In this document: positions 10,831-21,759 of the stretch, one piece after another
Position numbering within the stretch: position 1 is the stretch's first letter
Layout of the letters: each line of letters starts with the position of its first letter
Notes under the pieces: model-generated
The model's database searches: none
What the model saw: only the letters and a program-made list of their open reading frames with translations
What the model was told of the DNA's origin: nothing
NCBI RefSeq assembly: GCF_000283155.1
Contig: NW_004454162.1
Coordinates: 55,183,904 to 55,247,903, forward strand
DNA length: 64,000 nt
Source of the DNA: Ceratotherium simum simum
Lineage: Eukaryota > Chordata > Mammalia > Perissodactyla > Rhinocerotidae
Direction of reading: 5' to 3'
Made by a program: the position numbers and the translations under genes

Positions 10831-13080
10831 ATGGGGTGTTAGATATAAATGGCACAGGGGATATGAAACTCTGAGCAGTTTTCATAACTTCAGAACCAGA
10901 ACTATGGAACTCAACCATTAGATAATCAGCAGAGGCACGTGTTCGGCTGTTCAGATGATGAGGTCAAAGTTTAAATCAAGGTTTAAATCAATGTTGCATT
11001 CCGTGTAAATTTAAAATTAAAAAAAGGTTTAGGACAAGAACTTATTTATACAACATCAACCTATTTCCAAAAAGATTTGTAAGCTTTTAAGAAGGTTACA
11101 ATAAAACATGAGCATACAAAGACATAAACCGTTCTGTCAGGACGAAAGCCAAAACCACAGAATAAAGGAGGAGGGAAGGGGAACAATTCTGCGAAGTAAC
11201 TGAGCAAAACTGAGATCTGAGCTTCCTAGCAGACAGGGTGAAATAATGGCAGCATTTGTTATCTCCAGGAAGATTCACTGGGAAGAAGAACATTTTCCTG
11301 GCTTTGGTATGTGGAGCAAGTTTTGAGGAGGGCTTTCTATATGGTGATGGGGAATTTCCTTCCAAGGAGTTTAAATAGATATGCAGAGTGCCACCTGGGG
11401 AGAGTCGTACAGACTCCCTCAGTGAAAGATGGTTCCATAGAGACCATTCAATGGAGAGCCAAAGGTGAGGTGGCCCCAGCTTGTGGCTTTGGGGTGGTCT
11501 GACATAAGGGGTTAACCATGATAAGGGGTCAAGAACGTGGGCATAGCCATGGCGAGGGAGAATGGAAGAGTTGTAGCCTTGTGTGGGAAGTGCAAGCCTC
11601 AGCAGAGTTCAGCTCTTTGAATGTATGAAGTTGGGTTACAGTCCCCTGGATTGTTGAGCTCACATAGTCCTACTAGTCTCATAAGGGGCATCCCTGCCGT
11701 TGTAACCTTGAAGATGGAAGGGAAAAATTAAGAAGCAAATGCCTGCTCTTAGAAGGTAGAAATGTTCTTATATTTGCCTTTGGTCTGTGCCAGACATTTG
11801 GCTCTAATTAAATACCCATGGGTAAGGTGTCCTAATTAACTCATAGGTGAGTCTTGAGTCTTTACCTGGCTTTTTACCTGATACTCTTTACCTTAAGTAC
11901 CACAACTAAGCCCTTTACTTCATCAGTGTTCTCTCAGTGTATGAACACATGTAGGCACTCAAAAAATACGTGTTGTATTAAAGGTTCAGAATAAATAATA
12001 TCTGAATAGATTTTTTATTTTAATTGAAACCATTTCCCACACTTTCCCTAACGTTCTGCTCAGTGAAAACCCTTTTAATATTTCCCAAGGATTCAGAAAA
12101 TTGGAAAGAATGTATGTGTTTAGATTGAAAGATAAATATTATATTCAAGGAAGCACAGTAAGTATGAAAACAAGTGGATTTATTCCTATTCAGTACAAAA
12201 GTGATGAGTGGCTGGGTGTTAAGTGCATTGAGAGCTGCAGTCCAGACATCTTTTCTGAGACCACTTCCAAATAAACTTACTGAGGGGGGTTACCAGCGTG
12301 TGTGTGTTGGGGGAGGTGGTGGCTAAAGGAAGCAGATTAATGTCAGAAAGACAGTGATCTTGCAAAATGAGTAGGAAAAGTATGGAAAGATGAAAGGAAG
12401 CATAATTGGGCAGAGTAACACCAGCTTTCTAAAAAGAACAATGGAGTTTAGACAGGAAAAAGGAGGCTGAGCTGGATGGAGCCAAAGGTGGCGCAGAGAG
12501 GAGAAGGAGGGGGAGTCAGATGCACTAGAAAGACTTGTTACGTACCTCATCTTCTAAGAAGTTAGAGCTGAGCTGCTCTTCCTGACAGCTCACCAAGGTC
12601 AAGGTGAGCCCATAACCATCCACGGTTGCTATACATTTATATCATCAGTCTTGGGCGCACTAACCACGCTGAAGAAACTTGCCCTGTAACTGGAAACCAA
12701 GCTTGAACTAAGGGCCAGCCAAGATGCATGCAGACCCAGATGTGCTGTATACTCACTACTATAAGATCACTTCAAATCAGGTTCATGTGCTTTAAAGGCT
12801 TCTGGGGCCACGGTAAGGTTGTTGAGTTCTTTCCACGGGTGGTGGTGGTGGTGTTTGTTGTTGCAAGGCTGCAAAGTTAGAGGATATAAAGGGCTGCACT
12901 TCTCAGGATGCCTTCCATTCTCAACTCCTTTGGAAATAGACTCCATTTTTATAGGGTTTGTGCTTCTAGTTTATGTTCTGTTTTTTTTAATCTTACGAAA
13001 AATGAATAACCTCCTACTTCCCTACGCCCCACTTTTGGCTGTATCATTGGAGATACTTCTCTTTAATTTATTATCGTGAT
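10831..13080. other. Unassigned stretch
   Basis: AT-rich to mixed unique DNA. It includes a direct doublet TCAAAGTTTAAATCAAGG / TTTAAATCAATG near 10965-10992 and a (GGT)n run at about 12838-12855. The open frames at 11096-11365 minus, 12323-12550 minus and 12819-13079 plus carry no recognisable domain. No exon is supported. Confidence 0.55.
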
Positions 13081-13084
13081 TAAA

Positions 13085-13267
13085 AGATGGGCTCTGGAGC
13101 CACACTGCTTTGCATCTTTACTAAACTCTTTGGATCTCAGTTTTCTCATCTGTAAAATGAAAATAACAGTAGAAACTGCATTGTGGTGCTGCTGTGAGGA
13201 TTAAGTCCGATAATCCACATGAAGAACTAGCATGCTGCTAGTACCTAGGAAGCTCTCTGTAAGTGCA
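13085..13267 (+). mobile_element. MIR SINE
   Basis: GATGGGCTCTGGAGCCACAC, TCTCAGTTTTCTCATCTGTA, AAATGAAAATAACAGTAG and TGCTGTGAGGATTAAGTCCG occur in MIR order, ending near AGCTCTCTGTAAGTGCA. It lies immediately before the first copy of the perfect 202-bp direct repeat. Confidence 0.85.
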
Positions 13268-13469
13268 CAATTCGTAACACATTGCCATTAGAATTCCAGC
13301 CACAGCTTTTCAGGAATCAAGATTGATCACTCTTGACATGCACAGACCTTTCCAAAGCACCACAGGGAGAGAAAAACTCAGAAACCAGAGGTTTTGTAAG
13401 GAGATCAACATACTAGCTCATTTCCTAATGAAACTGGCAGAGGTCGATATCTTCTAGTTATCTTTAAGA
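13268..13469 (+). repeat. 202-bp perfect direct repeat, copy 1
   Basis: From CAATTCGTAACACATTGCCA to TCTAGTTATCTTTAAGA this segment matches 14106-14307 base for base by eye, at a constant offset of 838. The right edge runs into a small local duplication (TATCTTTAAGAT occurs twice between 13459 and 13491). I recognise no transposon ends or target-site duplication, so it looks like a segmental duplication or an assembly duplication and not a mobile element. Confidence 0.95.
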
Positions 13470-14105
13470 TATCAATTTTATCTTTAAGATAACAATTATT
13501 ATCACACACTATTCTTATTTCCAATAATTATCCCAAAATATTAAGCTGCCTTTTTAGCTTATCTTTGAATAGCAGGGAGCACTTACTCAATTTATATTTC
13601 CTCATCCAAGGTTCATCACTCTGAGTCGTAAATAAAGTGGGAAGAAAAGAATTTTGGCTTAATTATATTTGCAATTCCAGTGGTACAATCTTGAAAGTAC
13701 TCTTCTAACTTTTAATCGAACTTTCACCCATTATACATCAATGTCTACAACAAAAGCCTAATACCTCTAGTCATGCAATTATGCAAATTATACAAAACGT
13801 TCTGATTGATTTGAGATGGAGATACAGAACTTAAGGTTTGGTTGGGTCAAAGTACATGCAAAAGTAATTTCTAAAAGCATGTTGAATTTGCCAATATTTG
13901 GTTGTCAACTAAACCCTTGGTTAAAATAAGTTAAAATATGAGAAGCTTGTGTTCTCGTTTTTTTGAGTGGTCAATTATTCATGGTATGAATGGCCACTTA
14001 ATGTCAAAAACCTGTTTAATCACAAAGAGTTTTTTACTTGAATCTAGTCTCTAGATTACCATTTTTTGGGACAATATCCGCTTAAGACTTATTAATGCAA
14101 AAAGC
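13470..14105. other. 636-bp spacer between the perfect repeats
   Basis: AT-rich unique DNA separating the two identical copies. It opens with a second TATCTTTAAGAT unit and AT-rich tracts. No gene or named repeat seen. Confidence 0.7.
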
Positions 14106-14307
14106 CAATTCGTAACACATTGCCATTAGAATTCCAGCCACAGCTTTTCAGGAATCAAGATTGATCACTCTTGACATGCACAGACCTTTCCAAAGCACCA
14201 CAGGGAGAGAAAAACTCAGAAACCAGAGGTTTTGTAAGGAGATCAACATACTAGCTCATTTCCTAATGAAACTGGCAGAGGTCGATATCTTCTAGTTATC
14301 TTTAAGA
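14106..14307 (+). repeat. 202-bp perfect direct repeat, copy 2
   Basis: Identical to 13268-13469. The left neighbour is GCAAAAAGC and the right neighbour is AAAACCATTAGATTTCC, both unrelated to the flanks of copy 1. Zero visible mismatches over 202 bases in neutral-looking DNA implies a very recent event, gene conversion, or an assembly artefact. Confidence 0.95.
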
Positions 14308-16435
14308 AAAACCATTAGATTTCCTCGTGGGATTTCAGAGTTTGGATAATCTTCAGTTGGAGACAAAGGACACCCTGAAAACGTGTAGCATCTGGTCTCC
14401 CCAAACTGTCCAAAGAAACCTGAAAATATTCAGAACTACCATCATGTTCGTGGAACAAAGACTGTGCCTCCATCCCACATCCAAGCTCTATTTCCTGGGA
14501 ACCCAGCAGCCAGGTAGAAATAACAATCAAAGGGAATTAAGAAAAATAATATCTGGTTAATTGCTTTTAGAGGAATAGGATCAGCAAAAATTACCCCAGT
14601 TCAGAATGTACTTAACTAGCAGCCCTAGTCTATGATATTCCAACATTTTAAGCAATGGTAATTTCAGGTAGCTCATATACCTCACCTGTTATCAACTCAA
14701 GTGTTGATTGATATCCTCCTATGCTGTAAAACATGTAGATTTGGGAAAGATGAATGGGAGGGGCTGTGGGAGAGGGGATTTTCGCATGTGGTATTTTACG
14801 GAATTCAGAGAAAAACTTAACTATACCGTGTCTATTTACTTTAAATGACTACTAGACCAAAAGGAATTCCATTGAGGCCACTGAATTGAAAGAAAAAAAG
14901 TGATTTATATAAGGAGTAGTTTAACAGAACGTAAGGCTTTTAGGTTCTACTACGAAAATATCAGAAATAGGATTGAGAAGTCAGCAACCTAAATACACAT
15001 AATCCACTTTTCAGATGCATGAATTATGAATGAGCCACCCTGAGCGGTTTTTCAGCATGGGCAGTGTTAACATGTCAGGTTGACCTGCGCTTTGGACCAG
15101 AGCTGGTCTAATAGCGACTTTACAGGGGAAGAGTTGAAAGTGACTCATTTTTGAGGCAGAAAGAAGATGGAAGAATGAATGCAGACTCCATCCCTGGCTC
15201 TGATCTCTCCATAGTTCCTCAGTGCAATTATACAGAATTAATCAAATCCCTGGACATCAAATTAAAAGGCACCTTCCTACTTGCTATGCAGAGGTAAACT
15301 TTCCTCTCCCTGCACCAGAGCCAGGCGAAGTGCGAATCGTGGAGATCTGAGCCTTGGCGGAACCACACCAGTAGGGCACAGTCACTTTCTTGAAACAGAG
15401 CCCACGTTTGATTTAAGCTCAGAATGACAACTTTGGCAAGGGCGAGTAGTGGCTTTGCTGCATTTCAACAGGAAAAGCCAAGACACTGAGCACAAATTTC
15501 TAAGTTTTAATTATGCAAACTCCAAGAACATAGTGGCTGTTTGAATACCATCCTGAAGTTCACTTGATTAATCTCCCCAAAATTACGCCGTTCAGTTTTC
15601 ATAACTATTTCACATTCCAGATTTTAGCTCTCACCTCCTCACAGTTGAAATAAATTGGCTGCTTCAAAAAATAAAAGGCTAATAATCCTACTTTTTAACT
15701 AAGAAAATAGTGAAGATGATATTAGGAACATTGAACATCACTTTACAGAATGTATTTGCCTTAAATTGATCATTCTCCATCCACCAGAACTCAGACCTCT
15801 GCCAAGCTTGGAGAGGGATATGAAGAAATGCAAATTACAACCCCCCTCCTCTTGAGAATTTACAATCCAGTTTGGAATCAAGGAATCAAGCATGAAACAC
15901 TAAGTAACAATTTAAACCCTTGTATTCTGCTGTAGAATATTAGTCTGAAAAATCAAAACACATAGAATCAAAAAGCATAATTATTTTAAACCTAGTTGAC
16001 AAAAATGACTATCTAATTTATCCCTCCTTCTTCCTCAGCTAATCACCATTTTGCAGAGCTTTTTTCCTGAATAAGGATTATTTCTAAATCTGGGTCATAA
16101 TCCCAGACCTTCACTCTGTCCCTGACTTTGATGGAGGAGGGACTGATTCTTTTTGCTTCTTTTTGATTTGTGTCATTTTTCTTCTTCCTGTGTTTTCTTC
16201 TCCAGCTCAGTCTTCTCTGCCCTCTCTTCTTCACTGCCCACTTTAAGAAAACTTAATATATTAAAATTCATATTTATAAATAGGTAGCCAAATTAGCATA
16301 GATATTGGCTTTATAAAAGAAGTATACAAACAGGAACCTAAAATCACTTTATTAGCAGAATAAGAAATGCAATAAATCAAAAAAATTATAGGAAAATCTA
16401 AATTGTGCTAATAGAAACAATAAGTTTGTTATAAT
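14308..16435. other. Unassigned stretch
   Basis: Mostly unique. Opposing short frames at 14315-14560 are mutual shadows. A lysine/arginine-rich minus-strand frame at 16043-16234 (63 residues) has no recognisable family and could be a pseudogene scrap or chance. Segments near 15040-15480 retain several CpGs and might be conserved non-coding DNA, which cannot be judged from one sequence. Confidence 0.5.
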
Positions 16436-16439
16436 AAAT

Positions 16440-16615
16440 TCCATGAGATATTTAGAGTGTGCAAGGAGCCTTCACGTTCACATTACTTCATTTAATCCTC
16501 CTAACAACCCAATGAGGTAGATACAGAATTGTTATTCCACTTCACAAATGGGAAACTAAGGCTCAGGTTGCATAAGAGACTTGTCCCAGATCACATAGAT
16601 AATTTTTCATAATTA
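16440..16615 (-). mobile_element. MIR SINE
   Basis: CACATTACTTCATTTAATCC, CTAACAACCCAATGAGGTAG, CACAAATGGGAAACTAAGGC and GAGACTTGTCCCAGATCACA follow the reverse-complemented MIR consensus in order. Confidence 0.85.
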
Positions 16616-16629
16616 GATGGGAAGGCTTT

Positions 16630-17265
16630 GGATATGGAAATAACCTAAAATGTCCTTCGACAGATCAATGGATAAAGATAATGTGACATATATATTTTTT
16701 TTTACATATATAACATATATATATACTGGAAATTATTCAGCCTGAAACACAAAAAAAGGAAATCTTGCCACTTATGACAACATACATGAACCTGAAGGAC
16801 ATTATGCTAAGTGAAATAAGCAAGACACAAAAAGAGAAATATTGCATGATCTCACTTACATGTGGAATCTAAAATAGTCAAATTCATTGAAGCAGAGAGT
16901 AAGAGGGTGGTTGTCAGAGGCTGAGGGGAGGGGAAAATGGGGTGACGTTGGTCAAGGGGCACAAAGTTTCAGTGACGCAGGAAGAATAAATTCTGGAGAT
17001 CTAAGGTACAGCGTGGGGCAGATAGTTAACAATACTGTATTGTATACTTGTGGTTCGCTAAAAGAGTAGATCTTAAATTAAATCTTCTCAGCCTGCGGGC
17101 TCACACACGATGAGGCGATGGATATGCTGATTAGCTTGACTATGGTGATCATTTTGCAATGGATACGTGTATCAAAACACCAAATTGTACACCTTAAATA
17201 TATACAATTTTTATATGTCAATGAAATCTCAGTAAAGCTGTTTAAACATTAAATAATAATAAAAG
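16630..17265 (+). mobile_element. L1 3' UTR/ORF2-end fragment (old)
   Basis: ACAGATCAATGGATAAAGAT is followed by an AT-repeat insertion, then ATTATTCAGCCTGAAACAC, TATGCTAAGTGAAATAAGC, GCATGATCTCACTTACATGT and GGAATCTAAAATAGTCAAAT. It ends with the 3'-UTR hallmark CACCAAATTGTACACCTTAA and a TCAATGAAATCTCAGTAAAG terminus before a short A/T-rich tail. Frames are broken throughout, and it is more diverged than the L1 at 20322. Confidence 0.9.
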
Positions 17266-17459
17266 TAAATGGAAAGGCTTTGCAAAATGCCCGCCTCTGA
17301 ACACATGCTCAGTCAACTCCAGGTGTTATCACCATGCAGCAGAGCGGGACTGCAATCTTCTGCTTCCGATTCCACGTCTAGGGTTCCTTTCACTTTCTAC
17401 ACATCCTGTCATACACTCCACTTCTTTAGAAAACAGAAAAGTCCTCTGGGTTGTTTTGG

Positions 17460-17595
17460 TTGCTCGTCCAGGGCAAACCCCAGCAGGAGGATCACCATAC
17501 TCTTTCCTAGAACACTGTGCCATGTGCAGCGGCTGCCTCGTAATAGATGCTCAGTAGCGGTTCCTTGAACGCATGAATGTAAATGAATGAGACGA
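17460..17595 (+). mobile_element. L2 LINE 3'-terminus
   Basis: AACACTGTGCCATGTGCAG, followed by AATAGATGCTCAGTAGCGGT and a CCTTGAACGCATGAATG-like end, is the plus-strand L2 3' terminus with its characteristic ATGAATG repeats. Upstream sequence to about 17270 may be more of the same element but is too diverged to call. Confidence 0.55.
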
Positions 17596-18039
17596 ATGCT
17601 CTGAAGCTGACTGCCACCTTCTGTTTTATTTTACTCCTCAATAAATTCAGTTGTTAGCTAGCAGCATAACACACAGCTTTATTTCCAAATGAATCAATGT
17701 TAGTGTTAATAGCATTGTTTACAGGGGAGTCTCACTGGAGATTATAAGAAATTCTGCACCAATTCAAGGATAGTTGTTTTAGGTAGAGAGGCCTGAGAAG
17801 CAGTCTGGATTCAGGAATTCTTGGGCAACTAACTTAATCTTTAATGCCTCATGTTCCTCTCTCCCTCCCCTGCTTAAGGGAAAAGGATAGCTTTACTGCC
17901 AAATGTGAAAGTCAAAGAGATGTGGTGAAAACTGGGACAAAAGTACCTCTCGATGCTTTCAGCTACTTAGCAACACCCACACAGGTCACATGAGATGTGT
18001 TCAGACTCAGCCACCCATAGGGTAAAATCCACCAAACCC

Positions 18040-18345
18040 ATTCATCATACATTAAATGAGCTTCTCATCCATGCTGGGTGTTTCACCAGGCCCTAGTGGG
18101 TACAAAGATGACTAAGACTAAGACGCTACAGGAAGGTGACTGAGAATGCAACTCAACATACCCAGCTTTGAGCCCTGCTCTGGGCTTATTACATGTGTGA
18201 CTTCTCATCCTCCGTCTTCTCGTGTGTAAGTTAGCACAGTTCCTCCTACATCGCCAGACCTCAAACGTGGGATATTAACATGACGGAACCAGCCCTCAAG
18301 GAGCCCACAGTCTAGTGAAAAGGCAGAAATGCAAACAATAAAATT
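18040..18345 (-). mobile_element. Possible L2 fragment interrupted by a MIR-like piece
   Basis: AAATGAGCTTCTCATCCATG with CCAGGCCCTAGTGGGTACAA, and later CAAGGAGCCCACAGTCTAGT, look like two parts of a minus-oriented L2 3' end. Between them, TTGAGCCCTGCTCTGGGC followed by CATGTGTGACTTCTCATCC resembles a plus-strand MIR. Both assignments are tentative. Confidence 0.35.
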
Positions 18346-18715
18346 AGGGGGCTGGGGAGGAGACGCAAGGGGAGCCCTGACTGATCACGCAGACCTTAGT
18401 TTGGACTGGATTTCCTATTGCCATTCTAGATTCTCAAGACCTTAGTAGGGGCTGGAGCCCTCAGAATTGAGGCAGACTGAGAGACAATAAGAAATAGTGA
18501 AAAGAACCTTTAATCAAATATTTTTTATAACCTGGGGTAGGTTTTCAGTAAAATAAAACTAATATTAATATTAACAAGGTTCTGTAAGGGACAATATATG
18601 TGAAAATAAATTTCAAGTAAATTCGGGAAATAATAATGCAAGGACTTGCAGAATTGTAGCCAGTGGCCTGGAAGAGTAAGCAGAGTTCGCTTTTTGAGAT
18701 TAGAAAGTAAACCAG

Positions 18716-18959
18716 GGGGCCGGCCTGTGGTGCAAGCTGTTAAGTGCGCGGGCTCCACTGCGGTGGCCCAGGGTTCGCCAGTTCGGATCCCAGGCGCGCA
18801 CGGACGCCCTGCTTGGCAAGCCATGCTGTGGCGGCGTCCCATATAAAGTGGAGGAAGATGGGCACGGATGTTAGCCCAGGGCCAGTCTTCCTCAGCAAAA
18901 AAAGAGGAAGATTGGCAGATGTTAACACAGGGTTGATCTCCTCACAAAAAAAAAAAAAA
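18716..18959 (+). mobile_element. ERE-class tRNA-derived SINE (A+C form)
   Basis: Starts GGGGCCGGCCTGTGGTGC, with B-box-like AGTTCGGATCC. It then passes directly from CATGCTGTGGCGGCGTCCCA into TAAAGTGGAGGAAGATGGGC and the two GATGTTAGC-type repeats of the C module, followed by an A-rich tail. It is flanked by a perfect 14-bp target-site duplication AGAAAGTAAACCAG (18702-18715 and 18960-18973). The B module (CAACTAGAAGGATGTG) is absent, unlike the SINE at 5635. Confidence 0.96.
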
Positions 18960-19049
18960 AGAAAGTAAACCAGAGATATCTCACAAAATCAAAGGAACTA
19001 TACATACCCGTTAAAATCTTTCTCATCCATATCCTCCTGCCCATTTTTC

Positions 19050-19650
19050 CCACCATCTGGGAGGTCAGACCTCCTTATTTCCTACCTAGATGACTGCAGT
19101 AGTCCCCTATCTGAGTTCCCTGCTTTCAACATGTCCTAAAGACCAAGCCATCCTAAACACAGGTGACTCTTTCCAAGACATAGGTCTGCTTATGCCATTC
19201 TCTTCAAAATCTTCCAGTGGCTCCCCACTAATCTGGCATCCAAGACGAACCACGAGCTGGCCCTGCTCCTTACTTCCCACTTCTCTGCCTCACGTTCCCT
19301 GTGCTCTAACAAAATACGACAGATCATGTTTCACCTAGTTATTTCCTGCCTCTGAACATTTACTCAAAGTTGTCTTCCTTGGACATTCATGCCTCATCCT
19401 CAACCCTCTAATTTCCAAAGTCCCTTATCCGTCAGGAATCAGCCCAATCCCACCTTCATGGAGCCTTCCCTCACATGTCAGTAATAAATACCTCCACACC
19501 TGTAACCCATAGCACCTTCATTTTTACCTTCTACCTTGTCCTAGAGTTGTTATTGTGTATTTCATGTCTCCCTGGCTACATAATATATGTCCCTCCAACA
19601 CCCATTTGCCCAGGGCAAGGTAGGTACACACTAATGTTCATTTAACTAAT
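19050..19650 (+). mobile_element. L2 LINE 3' fragment
   Basis: Follows the L2 3' order: CTACCTAGATGACTGCAGTA (degenerate form of the L-D-Y-C-N segment), TCAAAATCTTCCAGTGGCTC, CCCACTAATCTGGCATCCA, CTGGCCCTGCTCCTTACTTC, CATGGAGCCTTCCCTCACAT, and a tail near ATAATATATGTCCCTCC. An 82-residue open frame at 19090-19338 runs inside it but is a relic of ORF2 and not a gene. Confidence 0.75.
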
Positions 19651-20307
19651 TAATAATGTTGCATGAGGAACATAATCTTTTTCATATGTGTGGAGTAGCA
19701 CCTGGTCTAGGATTGCATTAACAAGGATAAAGCTACCAAAATGCTCACAACCTCTTTATGTCCGCCTTTTACTCGGGAACTGGTGATCCTGTGCAACAGA
19801 AGACTATTACCAGCTCAAGTTTCTCTGAAATTGCAGCTGTATTAACATTGCAGCTGTAGAGGAAAGGCCCAAACAGGTCAAACCAATGCTTTAAAAGAAG
19901 AAAAACAAATTAAATTACTTATAATTATTTTCTGTCTGTGCGTGAGGAACCAAAAATCACTAAACAGCAGGCGAAAAAAACTTTAGCTTTCTGTCACATA
20001 AATGCAAGAGCTATCCACCTGCTTCTCTGTTGGTGGCAAGTTCATTGACTACTAGGCAGGGGACAAGTGGCTCAGAAGGAGGAATCAACGACAGGCCTCC
20101 TATTCCCTCAACTGTGGGGCCTCGATGGAGACCACGCTGCTCGTGAGCTAGGAGGGTCTCAGGCTGAGTCCTGGTTGATTCCCTTGCCTGGTCCTGCCTT
20201 CCTTCCCAACTGTCTCAGGTAATTATCTCCATCTTCACATCCGGAACCTTCACCAAGAACTTTATAATGAAGGTAAAACAACCAGTCTTTTCATTTCTCT
20301 TCCTTCT
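19651..20307. other. Unassigned stretch
   Basis: Unique sequence leading up to the insertion point of the young L1. No gene, RNA or named repeat recognised. Confidence 0.6.
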
Positions 20308-20321
20308 AAAAGGGATTCAAT

Positions 20322-21467
20322 GAAAATAGACCATCTTCTTTCGCCATACACAAAAATTAACTCAAAATGAATCAAAGACCTAAAAGTGAGACCCAAAACT
20401 ATAAAACTCCTGGAGGAAAATATAGGTAGTACACTACTCGACATCAGCCATAAAGGGGTCTTCTTGAATTCCATGTCTACTCAGACAAGAGAAACAAAAG
20501 AAAAAATAAATGAGTGGGATCTCATCAGATTAAAGAGCTTCTACAAGGAAAATGAAACCAGGATCAAAATGAATAGGGAACCCACTAGCTGGGAAAAAAT
20601 ATTTGCAAACCGTATATCTGACAAAGGATTAATCTCCATAATATATAAAGAACTCACACAACTGAATAACAAAAAAACAAACAACCCAATCAAAAAATGG
20701 GCAGAGGAAATGAACAGACACTTCTCCAAAGAAGATATACAGATGGCCAAGAGGCACATGAAAAAATGCTCAACATCACTAATCATCAGGGAAATGCAAA
20801 TCAAAACCACACTAAGATATCACCTTATACCCATTAGAATGGTTATAATCACCAAGAAAAAAAGCAACAATTGCTGGAGAGGCTGTGGAGAAATGGGAAT
20901 CCACTGCTGGTAGGAATGCAAACTGGTGCAGCCTCTATGGAAAACAGTATGGAGATTCCTCAAAAAATTAAAAATACAAATACCTTATGATCCAGCTATC
21001 CCACTACTGGGTATCTACCCAACAAACCTGAAATCAACAATCCAAAGAGGCTTATGCACCCCTATGTTCATTGCAGCATTATTCGCTATAGCCAAGACAT
21101 GGAAGCAACCCAAGTGTCCCACGACTAATGATTGGATAAAGAAGATGTGGTATATATATACCATGGAATACTACTCAGCCATAAAGAAAGACAAAATCGT
21201 CCCATTTGCAACAACATGGATGGACCTGGAGAGTAGTATGTTAAGTGAAATAAGCTAGAAAGAGAAAGACAAACACTGCATGATTTCACTCATATGTGGA
21301 AGATAAACCAACACACACACAGATAGAACTGTTTGGTGGTTACCAGGGGCTAGGGGGTGGGGGATGGGCACAGGGGTGGAGTGATGCACTTATATGGTGA
21401 CTGATAAATAATAATGTACAACAAAAATTTCACAATAAAAAAAAATTATCATCTAGGCAAAAAAAAT
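20322..21467 (+). mobile_element. 5'-truncated L1, comparatively young, with intact target-site duplication
   Basis: It starts abruptly inside ORF2 and ends with an AATAAAAAAAA tail. The flanks are a perfect 14-bp target-site duplication AAAAGGGATTCAAT (20308-20321 and 21468-21481). Conceptual translation gives the L1 ORF2 C-terminal region, including [31 protein letters not shown] and [14 protein letters not shown]. Two open segments, 20386-20913 and 20926-21258, are in the same frame and separated by a TAG at 20911-20913 where L1 normally has Trp. An upstream TGA at 20368-20370 also interrupts the frame. The 3' UTR carries a G-rich GGGGGTGGGGG-type run near 21350, as L1 3' UTRs often do. 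It is non-autonomous and dead. Confidence 0.97.
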
Positions 21468-21489
21468 AAAAGGGATTCAATCTCACGGC

Positions 21490-21755
21490 CCATAAAGCAT
21501 TGTTTTCATTATCTTTAGCTTAATTGTCACTCTTTCCTGAAAGTTTTTCCTGATGCCCCTGATAGGTTAGGCCCCTAGTCCACACTCCTGTTGCACCCTT
21601 CCTTGTCCTTCAAGAAGCTTGTAATTATACGTTTAATTTCTACCTTTCCCCAAAACACTGTAAGCCGCTTACGACAGAAACAGTGTTTGTCACTGCTTTA
21701 TGCCTGGCACGTGGTAGCTGCTCAATAAACATTTGTTGTGATGAATGAATAAACA
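21490..21755 (+). mobile_element. L2 LINE 3'-terminus
   Basis: CAGAAACAGTGTTTGTCACT, GCCTGGCACGTGGTAGCTGC and CAATAAACATTTGTTGTGAT, followed by GAATGAATAAAC, form the canonical L2 3' end. Since the L1 at 20322 carries its own duplication just upstream, this L2 is an independent neighbour. Confidence 0.85.
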
Positions 21756-21759
21756 CATG

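Noticed and set aside
16043..16234. Lys/Arg-rich minus-strand frame as a processed pseudogene
   Set aside because: Only 63 residues, no recognised parent gene, no A-tail and no target-site duplication.
20386..21258. Two long plus-strand open frames (175 and 110 residues)
   Set aside because: They are the C-terminal part of L1 ORF2 in a 5'-truncated copy, divided by a stop codon. A transposon relic and not a host gene.
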